From Glaciecola blandensis (lineage in GTDB: Bacteria > Pseudomonadota > Gammaproteobacteria > Enterobacterales > Alteromonadaceae), in NCBI RefSeq assembly GCF_031846165.1, contig NZ_JAVRIE010000002.1:496001-560000 (forward strand): a DNA stretch of 64,000 nt. The letters are read 5' to 3'. Position 1 is the stretch's first letter. Every line of letters starts with the position of its first letter. The notes under the pieces were generated by a model, which was given only the letters and a program-made list of their open reading frames with translations, ran no database searches and was not told the DNA's origin. A program made the translations under genes and the position numbers. Shown here in pieces: positions 34,033 to 43,542 of the stretch.

Positions 34033-35262
34033 TTAAATTAGCGATGTGCTCATATTTTGTGCCCAATGCATTGCCTCGTAATACAGTGTATACAAGCGCT
34101 CGCCGGTTAGCTCAAATTCAGCTGCGATATAATCTATCTCATCCCAGTTTGCCTCTTCGAACGCGTAGCAAGCTCTTAGTTGGAGGCCCATGTTAGAGTC
34201 TTTGTTTTTATGACAAAGCGCATCTTGAAGTTCAGCACCGACGGGCAGTTTCTGTACTAAGGATTCCATCGGTTGATCCAATAACGCATCCAACATGGAA
34301 AAGAGGCCCAATATAAAGCTACTCGGTGGATTTTCTGGTAGTTCTAATTCAACTGACATCAGTGAGCAGAAGCGCGCTCTAACCAATGACTGGATGAGCA
34401 ACTCTCCAGGTTTCTCACCGCGTAGATTAGCTAAGGCCAGAAGCGCGATAAACTTTTTAATTTCAATGTGACCCATGTAGTTCAGGGCATGCTGCAAGGA
34501 TTCAATCTTTTGGCGCTTGTTGATCAGAGGATTGTTTACAAAGCGCATTAGTTTGTATGCTAAGCCCACATCTCGCTCTATTACTTTAGTCACTTCTTTC
34601 ACGTCAAAATTGGGTGAGTTACTTAAGCTTACTAATTCTGTTACCGAGTGCAAAGAGGCGTTAAGGTCGCGATGTCTGATCATTTCAGGACGTGCTAGGA
34701 AATAACCTTGGAAAAGTTTCACACCCATATCTTTGAAGCGTTCAAACTGTTCGTGGGTTTCTACTTTTTCAGCAATTATTTTGATGCCATGACTGTTCAA
34801 TTGTTGAATTTTGGCAACGGCAGCAGGGCCTTGCTTCTCAATTTCCTCTACTTCAACTTTGATGTAATCAACGAAAGGCAAAAATACATCCCATCGCGAA
34901 CCAAAGTCATAGTCGTCTAATGCCAATTGATAGCCTAAATTACGAATATGTTTACATGCTTGCACTAACTCATCGTTGACCTCTACAGTTTCAACGATTT
35001 CAATCACCACACTCAGAGGGTCAAGTGTTGATGGGAAACGATACAAAAGAGTATCGCGGTGGAAATTGATAAAAGCGGGTTTATTAAAGGTAATATCTTC
35101 AATACCAATCGATAAGTGACTGGTCGCAATCATGTTACTCGTAGCTTCATCTGGAGACATGTCTGGAAAACAATTACTGTCGCCATCCCTGAACAGTAAT
35201 TCGTACGCAAATACACGTTTTTCGACGTTATAAATGGCTTGTCGTGCTACATATGCAAACAT
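34033..35262 (-). CDS. EAL-HDOD signalling protein, tandem paralogue
   Basis: A 409-residue paralogue of the downstream gene, with the same EAL-HDOD architecture. It keeps YELLFRDG, VVIEIVETVEV, LALDDYDFG, IIAEKVET and LFQGYFLARP, so its EAL domain is closer to the canonical pattern than its neighbour's, but the EAL triad itself reads ELL. The HDOD domain carries FVNNPLINKRQKIESLQHALNYMGH. Probably cotranscribed with the second copy and divergent from rpoH. Confidence 0.88.
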   Translation of the reverse strand: MFAYVARQAIYNVEKRVFAYELLFRDGDSNCFPDMSPDEATSNMIATSHLSIGIEDITFNKPAFINFHRDTLLYRFPSTLDPLSVVIEIVETVEVNDELVQACKHIRNLGYQLALDDYDFGSRWDVFLPFVDYIKVEVEEIEKQGPAAVAKIQQLNSHGIKIIAEKVETHEQFERFKDMGVKLFQGYFLARPEMIRHRDLNASLHSVTELVSLSNSPNFDVKEVTKVIERDVGLAYKLMRFVNNPLINKRQKIESLQHALNYMGHIEIKKFIALLALANLRGEKPGELLIQSLVRARFCSLMSVELELPENPPSSFILGLFSMLDALLDQPMESLVQKLPVGAELQDALCHKNKDSNMGLQLRACYAFEEANWDEIDYIAAEFELTGERLYTLYYEAMHWAQNMSTSLI

Positions 35263-35627
35263 TCAAAAGTGCTCAAATTATAAACTTTGTGATAAATGAT
35301 ATTAATCAAATTTTTTACATAAAAATATGATCGTTTTTGGAATTTACCATATAATACAATAGTGTTTTCATCTAAATAAAAAAAATCTAGAGAAAATCGG
35401 AAAATAAAGGGTCTTAGGGCTTGAGTTCTGAGCAAGAAGCCTTATATTTACTGAAATGTTTTAATCGAACTTCCGTTCTAATTGAGTGTCTATTATATAG
35501 ATGGACTATAAATGTATCGGCTGTAAAACGCAGCAAAGGCATCACAATTGCTCTTGTGTGGACGAAATACCGAAAGCGTATGTTCACGAGGATATGTTCA
35601 CACTAAGAATGAAGTAACGAGGTAATA
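35263..35627. promoter_or_regulatory. Intergenic region between EAL-HDOD operon and rpoH
   Basis: This 365-base gap holds AT-rich sequence and no convincing gene. A sigma70-like promoter at 35421-35448 (TTGAGT, 16-base spacer, TATATT) points toward rpoH and would give a leader of about 170 bases. The part next to the EAL-HDOD gene is very AT-rich and presumably contains its leftward promoter. Confidence 0.55.
35421..35448 (+). promoter_or_regulatory. Predicted rpoH promoter
   Basis: TTGAGT (35421-35426) and TATATT (35443-35448) are separated by 16 bases, about 180 bases before the rpoH start. I did not find a clear sigmaE-type promoter in the remaining leader. Confidence 0.5.
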
Positions 35628-36479
35628 ATGAGTACAAAAATGCAATCATTGGCGTTAAGCGTCCCGCAAAGTGGCAGTATCGAAAGCTACATTCAGGCGG
35701 TGAGCGGTATTAATATGCTAACTGCTGACGAAGAGAAGTCGTTAGCAACACGTTTATTTGATGAAGGTGACCTTGAAGCTGCGCGTAAGCTTGTTATGTC
35801 TCACCTGCGTTTTGTTGTTCATGTCGCGAAATCATATGCTGGTTACGGCTTGCCACAAGCAGACCTTATTCAAGAGGGTAATATCGGCTTGATGAAAGCA
35901 GTGAAAAGATTCGACCCAAATGTGGGCGTGCGTCTGGTTTCATTTGCAGTGCATTGGATCAAAGCTGAAATTCACGAATTCGTATTGAAAAACTGGCGTA
36001 TCGTGAAAGTCGCAACAACAAAAGCGCAAAGAAAATTATTCTTTAACCTACGCAAAGCGAAAAAACGCTTGGGTTGGTTTACTCATGACGAAGTGCAAAA
36101 AGTGGCTGATGAGTTAGGTGTAAGCACAAAGGAAGTATTGCAGATGGAGGCTCGTATGAGCAGCCAAGATGCAGCCTTCGACCTGACTAACGATGATGAT
36201 GACTCAACTGCTTTTGCGCCGGCGCAATACTTAGAAGACAAATCAACAGACGTTGAAATGGAAGTTATTAACACAGATCATGACAAAACAGCGTCAACCA
36301 AACTGTATTCTGCTATTAAAACATTGGATGCACGTAGTCAGCATATCATCGAAACTCGTTGGTTAGCTGACGACAAAATGACTTTGCAAGATTTGGCAGA
36401 TGAGTACGATGTGTCAGCGGAGCGTGTTCGCCAAATCGAAAAGAACGCGATGAAAAAGCTGCAAGCTGCTATGGCGTAA
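35628..36479 (+). CDS. rpoH: RNA polymerase sigma-32 factor
   Basis: Heat-shock sigma factor of 283 residues. Region 2 (HLRFVVHVAKSYAGYGLPQADLIQEGNIGLMKAVKRFDP), the RpoH box (QRKLFFNLRKAKKRLGW), and region 4 (LQDLADEYDVSAERVRQIEKNAMKKL) are all present. The conserved ftsY-ftsE-ftsX-rpoH order is interrupted here by the two EAL-HDOD genes on the other strand. A strong terminator follows. Confidence 0.97.
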   Translation: MSTKMQSLALSVPQSGSIESYIQAVSGINMLTADEEKSLATRLFDEGDLEAARKLVMSHLRFVVHVAKSYAGYGLPQADLIQEGNIGLMKAVKRFDPNVGVRLVSFAVHWIKAEIHEFVLKNWRIVKVATTKAQRKLFFNLRKAKKRLGWFTHDEVQKVADELGVSTKEVLQMEARMSSQDAAFDLTNDDDDSTAFAPAQYLEDKSTDVEMEVINTDHDKTASTKLYSAIKTLDARSQHIIETRWLADDKMTLQDLADEYDVSAERVRQIEKNAMKKLQAAMA

Positions 36480-36516
36480 AGCGCTTTATCATCGACAACA
36501 AAATATAAGCTACACC

Positions 36517-36547
36517 AAAACGCCGATAGTAATATCGGCGTTTTTTT
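36517..36547. terminator. Intrinsic terminator of rpoH
   Basis: CGCCGATA (36521-36528) and TATCGGCG (36533-36540) form an 8-base stem with a GTAA loop, extended by A/T pairs and followed by seven U. The A-run on the left side makes it usable by the leftward sulfotransferase transcript as well. Confidence 0.92.
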
Positions 36548-38534
36548 ATTTCGAAAAGCGGGCTTTCAAGCTACCTAAGTAGGGTTCGAAGTGTCTCCAT
36601 TGTTCCAGTCCTGAGGTGTAGATTGGCTGTCGAACTTGCTGAGCGCTGGGCGTTTTCACCGCGCGCTTGTTTTTATGGAAGTCGAGACATGCTTGCTCAA
36701 ACGGTAAACCGCAGAAATCGAGAATACGACGCACTTGGTTTTCAGTATCGGCCACGACTTCTTCATGTCGCACTAATAAAATTTCATCGGGAAATAAGGC
36801 GTCCCAATGAGCCATTAAACGTTCGTAGTTTTGATAATACTGACCAATGTCATCAAGTGAGTAGGAAAATTCCTGTCCTTCGCCAAACAATTGCTTAAAG
36901 CCACTAAAGCAGCAAGCCATGGGTTCTCTGCGAGCGTCAATTATCTTTGCATTTGGCAATATCATCTTTATTAGACCAATATGCATATAGTTGTTTGGCA
37001 TTTTATCAATAAAGTAAGCCGCGCCCTGACGGTAGACTTTGGTTTCTTCTATAAATTTTTGACCAAATTTCGCAAATAGATCGTTTGGGATCTGCTTCAA
37101 ATTCAGTGGATAGCTTGGCTTGTTTCCTTGCTTTTTACTCAGGGTTGCGGCTAAACCCAATATTTCGTGTAGTTCCATCGTGCCATCGACTTGAGAATGC
37201 GAAGCCAGTATCTGTTCCAATAGCGTAGAGCCAGCACGGGGCATGCCGACAATGAAGATCGGTGCACCATCGCTGCAGCCTATCTCGTGCCGCTGCTCAA
37301 CTAAATCTGGGGTGAAGGTGTTTATCTGGGTTTGGACAAACTGAGTATGCTTCTCACTGGAATATGACAAGGTGCTACTTTGTAATGCGTTTCCTTGTTC
37401 ATAATGAAAGAAAGACTTGTCGAACTGCTCTTCATCTTCATAATATTTACCCAAAGCAAAATGTAAGTGAACTTTCTCCTTTACAGCGAGTTCTGGATCG
37501 TGTGTACCTGCCAGCATCGAAGCAACTTCGTCTTCGGCAAAGCGATAGGTTTTGGTGTTGGCTAAACTCCAATAAGCGTCGCCACAAAAGCGCTGTTGTT
37601 GATAAGCGTTTTGATAAGCAGAAATAGATAGGGCAATGTCACCCTGAGTTTTGTATGCGTGGCCCAACAAAAGATAAACATTGGCTTCAGCGCGTCCGCG
37701 TTCTATCAGTGCGAGGTACACATTGATAGCCTCTTTTAATTGACCTACACCAACTAATGCAGTCGCTTTAGCTACTTGATAGAAAACATTCTCTGTGTCT
37801 TTGCTGCATAAAGCTTCTGTGAGTTCGAGCGCTTTCGAAAACTTGCCAAGTTTACTATAAATCTTAAATAGCTCGTATTTGGCTTCTAAGTTATCCGGTG
37901 CTAATTCGCAGCAAGTCTCTAGTACGAATTCAGCTTCTGGTATCGCTTTCAAGCGCAGGGCAATTTCAGCCAGTAATAATAAAGCATCAAGTGAGTGCTT
38001 ATTGGTTTGTAAGAATTGTCGGCATAAGGCATCTGCCTCCAACACTTTCCCGTCATAAAGTAGATCGCTTGCAGCCAAAATTGGTTTGGGTAAACGGCTT
38101 AGTTTACCTATTTGCTGTTGGCAAAGGCGCAATGCTTCTGATTGTCCATTCTCTTGATACACGGGTAACAAGGCCTGCCACGCAGACAATAAGGCTGGGT
38201 TAAGTTTAGTGGCCTTGTAAAAATGGACACTTGCCTGCTGTTGTTCACCCATTGCTCGATAGTTATAAGCGAGCTCTTGATGAGCTCGTGCATGTTCTGC
38301 ATTAATGACGAGTAGTTGGTGCAATGTCTCGATAGCTTTTGTATGTGCTTGTTGCAAACGTAGGCTGACCGCGAGTAAGTAATGCGCCATTGTGCGGCTA
38401 TCTGTGTCGATATCTAAGGCTAATAGAGCATTAACTTCAGCTTCTACTTTTGAGAACACGCCTTGTTGTACAAAGGTTTGTATCGCTTTTAGTTTTTCTG
38501 CAATTAGATGGGCACTTGGTGGGCTTTGAGACAT
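36546..38534 (-). CDS. Tetratricopeptide-repeat sulfotransferase
   Basis: A 662-residue protein with an N-terminal half of TPR-like helical repeats (about 10-370) and a C-terminal sulfotransferase domain (about 420-655). The PAPS-binding loop is IFIVGMPRAGSTLLEQILASH, and KIIDARREPMACCFSGFKQLF carries the 3'-phosphate-binding Arg/Ser region. The acceptor is unknown; such fusions are frequent in marine gammaproteobacteria and may act on proteins or glycans. ATG 38534 (MSQSPPSAHL) is chosen over an upstream TTG at 38588 that lies inside a terminator hairpin. Confidence 0.87.
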   Translation of the reverse strand: MSQSPPSAHLIAEKLKAIQTFVQQGVFSKVEAEVNALLALDIDTDSRTMAHYLLAVSLRLQQAHTKAIETLHQLLVINAEHARAHQELAYNYRAMGEQQQASVHFYKATKLNPALLSAWQALLPVYQENGQSEALRLCQQQIGKLSRLPKPILAASDLLYDGKVLEADALCRQFLQTNKHSLDALLLLAEIALRLKAIPEAEFVLETCCELAPDNLEAKYELFKIYSKLGKFSKALELTEALCSKDTENVFYQVAKATALVGVGQLKEAINVYLALIERGRAEANVYLLLGHAYKTQGDIALSISAYQNAYQQQRFCGDAYWSLANTKTYRFAEDEVASMLAGTHDPELAVKEKVHLHFALGKYYEDEEQFDKSFFHYEQGNALQSSTLSYSSEKHTQFVQTQINTFTPDLVEQRHEIGCSDGAPIFIVGMPRAGSTLLEQILASHSQVDGTMELHEILGLAATLSKKQGNKPSYPLNLKQIPNDLFAKFGQKFIEETKVYRQGAAYFIDKMPNNYMHIGLIKMILPNAKIIDARREPMACCFSGFKQLFGEGQEFSYSLDDIGQYYQNYERLMAHWDALFPDEILLVRHEEVVADTENQVRRILDFCGLPFEQACLDFHKNKRAVKTPSAQQVRQPIYTSGLEQWRHFEPYLGSLKARFSK

Positions 38535-38575
38535 AGGTTCTTCAATAATACTTATTTTATTCGATAATTTAACAT

Positions 38576-38598
38576 AAAAAAGCCCCAACTTGGGGCTT
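38576..38598 (-). terminator. Intrinsic terminator after the TonB receptor
   Basis: AGCCCCA (38581-38587) and TGGGGCT (38591-38597) form a GC-rich stem with a short loop. Read leftward it is followed by six U (A-run 38576-38581). It ends the TonB receptor transcript before the sulfotransferase gene. Confidence 0.85.
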
Positions 38599-38633
38599 TC
38601 TTAGGGTCTTGCTACTGTGCTTACTTTCTACTT

Positions 38634-41285
38634 TTAATAGAAGTCGTAAGACAGTCTGAAACCAATGGTGCGAGGACGGTTAGTCACTACTTTCGGCGTA
38701 AACTGCTGATTATCGATGTGCAATACAGCGCGCTCATCAAACAGGTTGTCGATGTAGATTTCAGCCTTCCATTCATCATTAGTCACACCGAAAGCAACGT
38801 TTGCTAGTGTGTAACCATCTTGGATGTAACGTCCGCCAGCAAACAAGTTGCCGTTGGTATCGGTATAACCGACGCCGTCGTATACTGGTGCTTCATTTTC
38901 GATGCTCAAGCCACTGCCAACACCATAAACTAAGCGGGTAGTGTCTTCTAATACATAAGCGTCCATCGACATGCCCGCCAAACGGTCACCCGTATAAACC
39001 AGTGAGCCATTAACAAAGCCAGTCAAGCCATTGTCCATTTCGTAGAAGTAACGCGCACGTAAGTTACCAGAGAAATCAGCTGAGTAAGGTAGTGCTGCGC
39101 CAACAGGTGGTGCAATGCCATCTAGTTCCGCATTGATACGAGTCAGTTCTGTATCTAAAATACTGAAAGAGGCATCAATAACCAAGTTATCGGTCGCTAA
39201 CCACGTAATGTCACCATCAATACCTTGTATTTCGGCATCACCGACATTATCGGTAAATACCAAGAAGCTGATGTTTGTCGGGTCGAAACGTGAAGTCTGA
39301 AGGTCCGTTATTTCAGACATATATGCCGTTGCGTTTACACGCAGGATGCCGTCTAAGAAGTCACCTTTCATACCAATTTCGTAGTTTTTCAGAGTATCTG
39401 TCGTTGAATAGACTGGAATTCTGAAGCCATCAAAAGCGCCTGATTGGTTTGTCGCTAAGCCACCACCAACACGGTTTGTTACCGGTGGTCTGAAACCTTC
39501 ACTGTAAGTTGCAAATACGAGTAAATCGTCATTCGGTTTCCAATCAATGGATGCTTTGTAAATGACATCATCTACGGTAAGCACGCCATCATCATCCAAT
39601 AGCGATACATCAAGTTGACCACTGGCGATCGCGGCATCTATAGCAGCTGGATCTTCGCCTACAGCTGCTAACTCAGCTGGGTCTAAGGAACCAAATGCAC
39701 GAATTCGACGAGTGACGTCAACCGTTGAGGTAGAGCCCTTATATTCGTCTTCAATTTCGTACCAACGCGCGCCAAGGCTGACCGTTACGGTATCTGTAAT
39801 GTCATATTCTGCTTGACCGAATAAAGCAATTTGGTCGATTCCATGAGTGACATCGTTTACGAAGCTAACTTCAGAATTGAATGGACCACCGTCACTATTG
39901 ATACCTTCCTGACCGACTGTTGTTCTGGCTAGGTTAGGGAAAAGTTCAGTATTGGCAATTTTGAACTGGCCAACGGTGCTTAGCTCTTGTGAGTCATAAA
40001 ACACACCAGCTGTGATGCGCCAGTCTTTAGATGCATCTGTGTTAACTCTGAATTCGTGAGTAACGCGAGAAGTATCCGTATCTTCTTTATAGAATTTAGT
40101 TGGGTCTAAACACTCAACGTCTGCTGGTGTTGCTGCGGTGTAGTGGTTACACACGTAGTATGCAGCAAATAAACCACCGTTAGTGTAACCGGTGTAATCG
40201 ACAGTTGATGCGATGTCACGGTCTAAGAACCCGCCGGTATAAACCACTTCAAGCTCGGCTAAACGGCCGCTTAGTGTCCAAGTTGTTAGTCCGAAAGTAT
40301 CGCTGTTTTTGTCCGCTTGGAAACGGTTTACAGACTGCGTACCTTCAAGGTTAGGGTCATATGCGAATACGCCCTCTGTATCAAGTTGTTGTTGTGTATG
40401 CTGGACAAGTAAGTCCCAGTCAGCATTAATTTCATGCGCTACGCCAACACGTACACCTGAGTAAATAGCATCATTTGAATCTTTCTCAACAAGTGCATCG
40501 TTATTCGGTGATACGACGGACGCTTGAGATGCATCTGGAAGAACCCCACCAGAAATACGGTCAATAACAATAGCGCTGCCAATGTAGCCGCCTTCGCCTG
40601 GCTCGTTTCGGATGTTATCGATCCAACCGCCTTGATTGTCATTATATGCAGTAACACGTACCGCTAAATCATCACGTAAAGTGAAGTTCATGAAGGCTTC
40701 TACTGAATTGCTCATTTCACCATCTTTAGTGAAGCTTGCGCCAAGGTCTACGCCACCAGAAAAGCCATTGAAGTTTGGCTTGTTTGTGATCATGCGCACG
40801 GTACCAGACTGAGAGCTAGCACCAAATAAGGTACCTTGAGGCCCAGGTAACACTTCCACTCGAGCAACGTCAGCAGCATAAATATCAAGGTTTCGACCTT
40901 GCATTGATACTGGCTGCTCGTCTAAGTAAAAAGCGACAGACGGTTGTAAGGCTTGCACAGTCGAAACGGCAATGTTCGTTTGAGAGGTTGCAGCACCACG
41001 AATATAAATTTCGTTTTGGCCAGGACCTGTGCCTTGGAATACAACGTTAGGTAAAAATTCGACATAGTCTTGGAAGTTATCCACCCCAAGATTCTCGAGC
41101 GCTTGTCCACTGAGTGCACTTACTGTCACAGGTACGTCTTGAATAGATTCAGTTCGTTTTGTTGCTGTGACTTCAATTGTCTCGATCTTTGGGCCTTCTT
41201 TTACTTCAGTCGCATCTTGCGCCATTGCTAGCGATGATGCACTTAATGCCGTGATAATAGCGTAGCTTAGCTTGTTAATTTTCAA
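38634..41285 (-). CDS. TonB-dependent outer-membrane receptor
   Basis: An 883-residue outer-membrane receptor: signal peptide (YAIITALSASSLAMAQ), a TonB-box-like segment (IETIEVTATKR), a plug domain (SIQDVPVTVSALSGQAL to about residue 165, including VEVLPGPQGTLFGASSQSGTVRMITNKP) and a 22-strand barrel ending GFRLSYDFY with the terminal aromatic residue. The substrate is unknown; no Fur-like box or siderophore genes are adjacent, and the neighbours are a sulfotransferase and a BCCT osmolyte carrier. A 14-base perfect inverted repeat lies in the upstream region. Confidence 0.93.
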   Translation of the reverse strand: MKINKLSYAIITALSASSLAMAQDATEVKEGPKIETIEVTATKRTESIQDVPVTVSALSGQALENLGVDNFQDYVEFLPNVVFQGTGPGQNEIYIRGAATSQTNIAVSTVQALQPSVAFYLDEQPVSMQGRNLDIYAADVARVEVLPGPQGTLFGASSQSGTVRMITNKPNFNGFSGGVDLGASFTKDGEMSNSVEAFMNFTLRDDLAVRVTAYNDNQGGWIDNIRNEPGEGGYIGSAIVIDRISGGVLPDASQASVVSPNNDALVEKDSNDAIYSGVRVGVAHEINADWDLLVQHTQQQLDTEGVFAYDPNLEGTQSVNRFQADKNSDTFGLTTWTLSGRLAELEVVYTGGFLDRDIASTVDYTGYTNGGLFAAYYVCNHYTAATPADVECLDPTKFYKEDTDTSRVTHEFRVNTDASKDWRITAGVFYDSQELSTVGQFKIANTELFPNLARTTVGQEGINSDGGPFNSEVSFVNDVTHGIDQIALFGQAEYDITDTVTVSLGARWYEIEDEYKGSTSTVDVTRRIRAFGSLDPAELAAVGEDPAAIDAAIASGQLDVSLLDDDGVLTVDDVIYKASIDWKPNDDLLVFATYSEGFRPPVTNRVGGGLATNQSGAFDGFRIPVYSTTDTLKNYEIGMKGDFLDGILRVNATAYMSEITDLQTSRFDPTNISFLVFTDNVGDAEIQGIDGDITWLATDNLVIDASFSILDTELTRINAELDGIAPPVGAALPYSADFSGNLRARYFYEMDNGLTGFVNGSLVYTGDRLAGMSMDAYVLEDTTRLVYGVGSGLSIENEAPVYDGVGYTDTNGNLFAGGRYIQDGYTLANVAFGVTNDEWKAEIYIDNLFDERAVLHIDNQQFTPKVVTNRPRTIGFRLSYDFY

Positions 41286-41329
41286 TGGTGTCCCCTACTT
41301 GATTTCCGTTGACTGTGGTTTTTATGCAC

Positions 41330-41383
41330 TTCATGCCTAATAAGTTCACCTTAATTATTAGTGTGCTATTTATTAGGCATGAA
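41330..41383. repeat. Perfect 14-base inverted repeat between TonB receptor and BCCT genes
   Basis: TTCATGCCTAATAA (41330-41343) and TTATTAGGCATGAA (41370-41383) are exact reverse complements separated by 26 bases. The element lies 45-98 bases upstream of the receptor start on the minus strand and about 175 bases upstream of the BCCT gene. It could be a pair of operator half-sites or a leader hairpin. Confidence 0.85.
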
Positions 41384-41557
41384 TGTATTTCAACCACATC
41401 GTACCACATTAAATAGGCAAATTTAACCTTGTATGCTGGCTCGAGGCCTATTCCGGCTTTTTGATAGTGCACTAAGTAACAGCTTTCTGTAGAATAAGAG
41501 TGTCTAATTCAACGCAATGTAATATGCTAGGCGTTCATAGAAATAAAGGGGTAATGA

Positions 41558-43522
41558 GTGAATAAAGATGTACTTAAAGGCAAGTTGAATAGCGCGGTCT
41601 TCTATCCCGCGTCGGTATTAGTCATTGGCCTGCTAGCATTTACCTTAGTGCTTCCTGAAATCTCTGCAGGGTTTTTCGCTGCCTTACAAGCAACGATTGT
41701 AGAAAACGGCAGTTGGTTCTATGTCTTTGTTGTTGCGATTATTCTCATATTCACGCTTTATCTCGGGCTGTCCCGTTACAGCGATATAAAACTAGGGCCC
41801 GACCATGCTACACCCGATTACTCCTATGTCAGTTGGCTATCTATGCTATTCGCTGCGGGTATGGGCATAGGCTTGATGTTTTATGGTGTTGCGGAACCAT
41901 TAATGCACTACTTGTCGCCACCGACTGTCGAGACAGGCTCTATTGAGGCGGCAAAGGAAGCAATGAAAACCACCTTTTTTCACTGGGGCCTTCATGCTTG
42001 GGCTATCTATGCCATCGTTGCGCTTATCCTTGCTTACTTTAGTTTTAGACACGAGCTCCCTTTAACTTTACGTTCAGCACTGTATCCGCTAATCGGTGAT
42101 AAGATTTACGGCTGGCGAGGCAACGCCGTGGATATCTTCGCGGTTATCGGTACTTTATTTGGTGTCGCTACTTCGCTTGGTTTAGGTGTGTTGCAGATCA
42201 GTGCAGGACTCGAATATTTATTTGGCTTCTCAGCTACCTCTAGCATGCAAGTTATGCTCATTTGCGGCATTACCTTTATTGCTATTCTCTCGGTGGGTAG
42301 TGGTCTTGATAAAGGCATCAAGCGCCTTTCTGAATTGAACATGATGCTCGCGGTTGGCTTACTCTTTCTCGTATTAATATTAGGTCCAACTGTCTTTCTA
42401 CTAAAGGCAATGATGCAGAACACCGGTGCTTATTTATCTGACATCGTACGCAATACCTTCAATTTGTTTGCCTACCAAAAAACAGATTGGATTGGTGGCT
42501 GGACTATTTTCTATTGGGGGTGGTGGTTAGCTTGGGCGCCGTTCGTTGGCTTGTTCATAGCACGTATTTCTCGTGGACGTACAATCAGAGAGTTTATTCT
42601 GGGCGTAATGCTTGTGCCTACCGTGTTTACATTAATCTGGATGACGATATTTGGTAACAGCGCTATCGATATGGTGTTAAACCAAGGCAATGAAATGCTT
42701 GGCACTTTAGCGAACGACAATACGCCGGTTGCCTTATTTTTATTCTTAGAACAGTTCCCTTGGTCTAGTGTTTTATCTGTAATCGCGGTCCTTATGATCG
42801 TTGTCTTTTTTGTTACGTCCTGTGATTCCGGTGCAATGGTCATCGATATGTTATGTAGTCATGGAAATAACAATACACCACTTTGGCAGCGTGTTTATTG
42901 GACTGCTGGGGTAGGTATTATTGCCGCGGTGCTGTTGCTTTCGGATGGAATAAGCGCACTTCAAACGATGACAATTGCCAGTGCTTTACCTTTTGCAGTT
43001 GTGCTCCTAATCGCGATGCTAGGCCTAGTGAAAGCACTTCGCATAGAAGCTTACAAGCGCGACAGTTTGCTCATTGCTCCGTCACTGATGCAAAGTAGCG
43101 GTAATCAGGAGAGTTGGAAGGAACGATTGAAAAGCATTGTTGACTTTCCGAGCAAGCAACGTGTATCGAAGTTTATTACCGAAGTAGGGCTTCCATCCTT
43201 TGAATCAGTGAAGGAGGAATTGAAAGCGTTGGATATTGCCGCTGAAGTCGAACAAACAGAACAAGGCATACGCTTTTATGTGGAACAAGGCGAAGCGCAG
43301 GGTTTCAGCTACGAAATTCGTCCTAAGCGTCATCTGCAACCTGAGTTTGCGAATGATGATGAGGGCGACACCGAAATCGACAGCGAATATTATCGCGCAG
43401 AAGTGCACTTAGGTGAGGGTGGGCAAGACTATTGCGTGATGGGATGGTCGAAAACAGCACTCATTAACGATGTTGTTGACCAATATCACAAACACTTGTA
43501 TTTTCTCCACCTAATGCGTTAA
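41558..43522 (+). CDS. BCCT-family betaine/carnitine/choline transporter (BetT-like C-terminus)
   Basis: A 654-residue secondary transporter with 12 predicted membrane helices. The family motif region MLFAAGMGIGLMFYGVAEPLMHY has the GMGIG form associated with sodium coupling in BetP, and TTFFHWGLHAWAIYAIVAL and YWGWWLAWAPFVGLFIARISRGRT carry the aromatic substrate-binding helices. The last 130 residues form a cytosolic domain ending CVMGWSKTALINDVVDQY, as in BetT. Start is GTG 41558 with AAAGGGG (41545-41551) 6 bases upstream. Osmoprotectant uptake is the likely role; the exact substrate is open. Confidence 0.93.
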   Translation: MNKDVLKGKLNSAVFYPASVLVIGLLAFTLVLPEISAGFFAALQATIVENGSWFYVFVVAIILIFTLYLGLSRYSDIKLGPDHATPDYSYVSWLSMLFAAGMGIGLMFYGVAEPLMHYLSPPTVETGSIEAAKEAMKTTFFHWGLHAWAIYAIVALILAYFSFRHELPLTLRSALYPLIGDKIYGWRGNAVDIFAVIGTLFGVATSLGLGVLQISAGLEYLFGFSATSSMQVMLICGITFIAILSVGSGLDKGIKRLSELNMMLAVGLLFLVLILGPTVFLLKAMMQNTGAYLSDIVRNTFNLFAYQKTDWIGGWTIFYWGWWLAWAPFVGLFIARISRGRTIREFILGVMLVPTVFTLIWMTIFGNSAIDMVLNQGNEMLGTLANDNTPVALFLFLEQFPWSSVLSVIAVLMIVVFFVTSCDSGAMVIDMLCSHGNNNTPLWQRVYWTAGVGIIAAVLLLSDGISALQTMTIASALPFAVVLLIAMLGLVKALRIEAYKRDSLLIAPSLMQSSGNQESWKERLKSIVDFPSKQRVSKFITEVGLPSFESVKEELKALDIAAEVEQTEQGIRFYVEQGEAQGFSYEIRPKRHLQPEFANDDEGDTEIDSEYYRAEVHLGEGGQDYCVMGWSKTALINDVVDQYHKHLYFLHLMR

Positions 43523-43542
43523 GCGCCTGTGAAAGGTTTATT

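Noticed and set aside
35421..35606. 61-codon open frame in the rpoH leader
   Set aside because: Its TTG start coincides with the predicted -35 element and it has no ribosome site; the composition is not gene-like.
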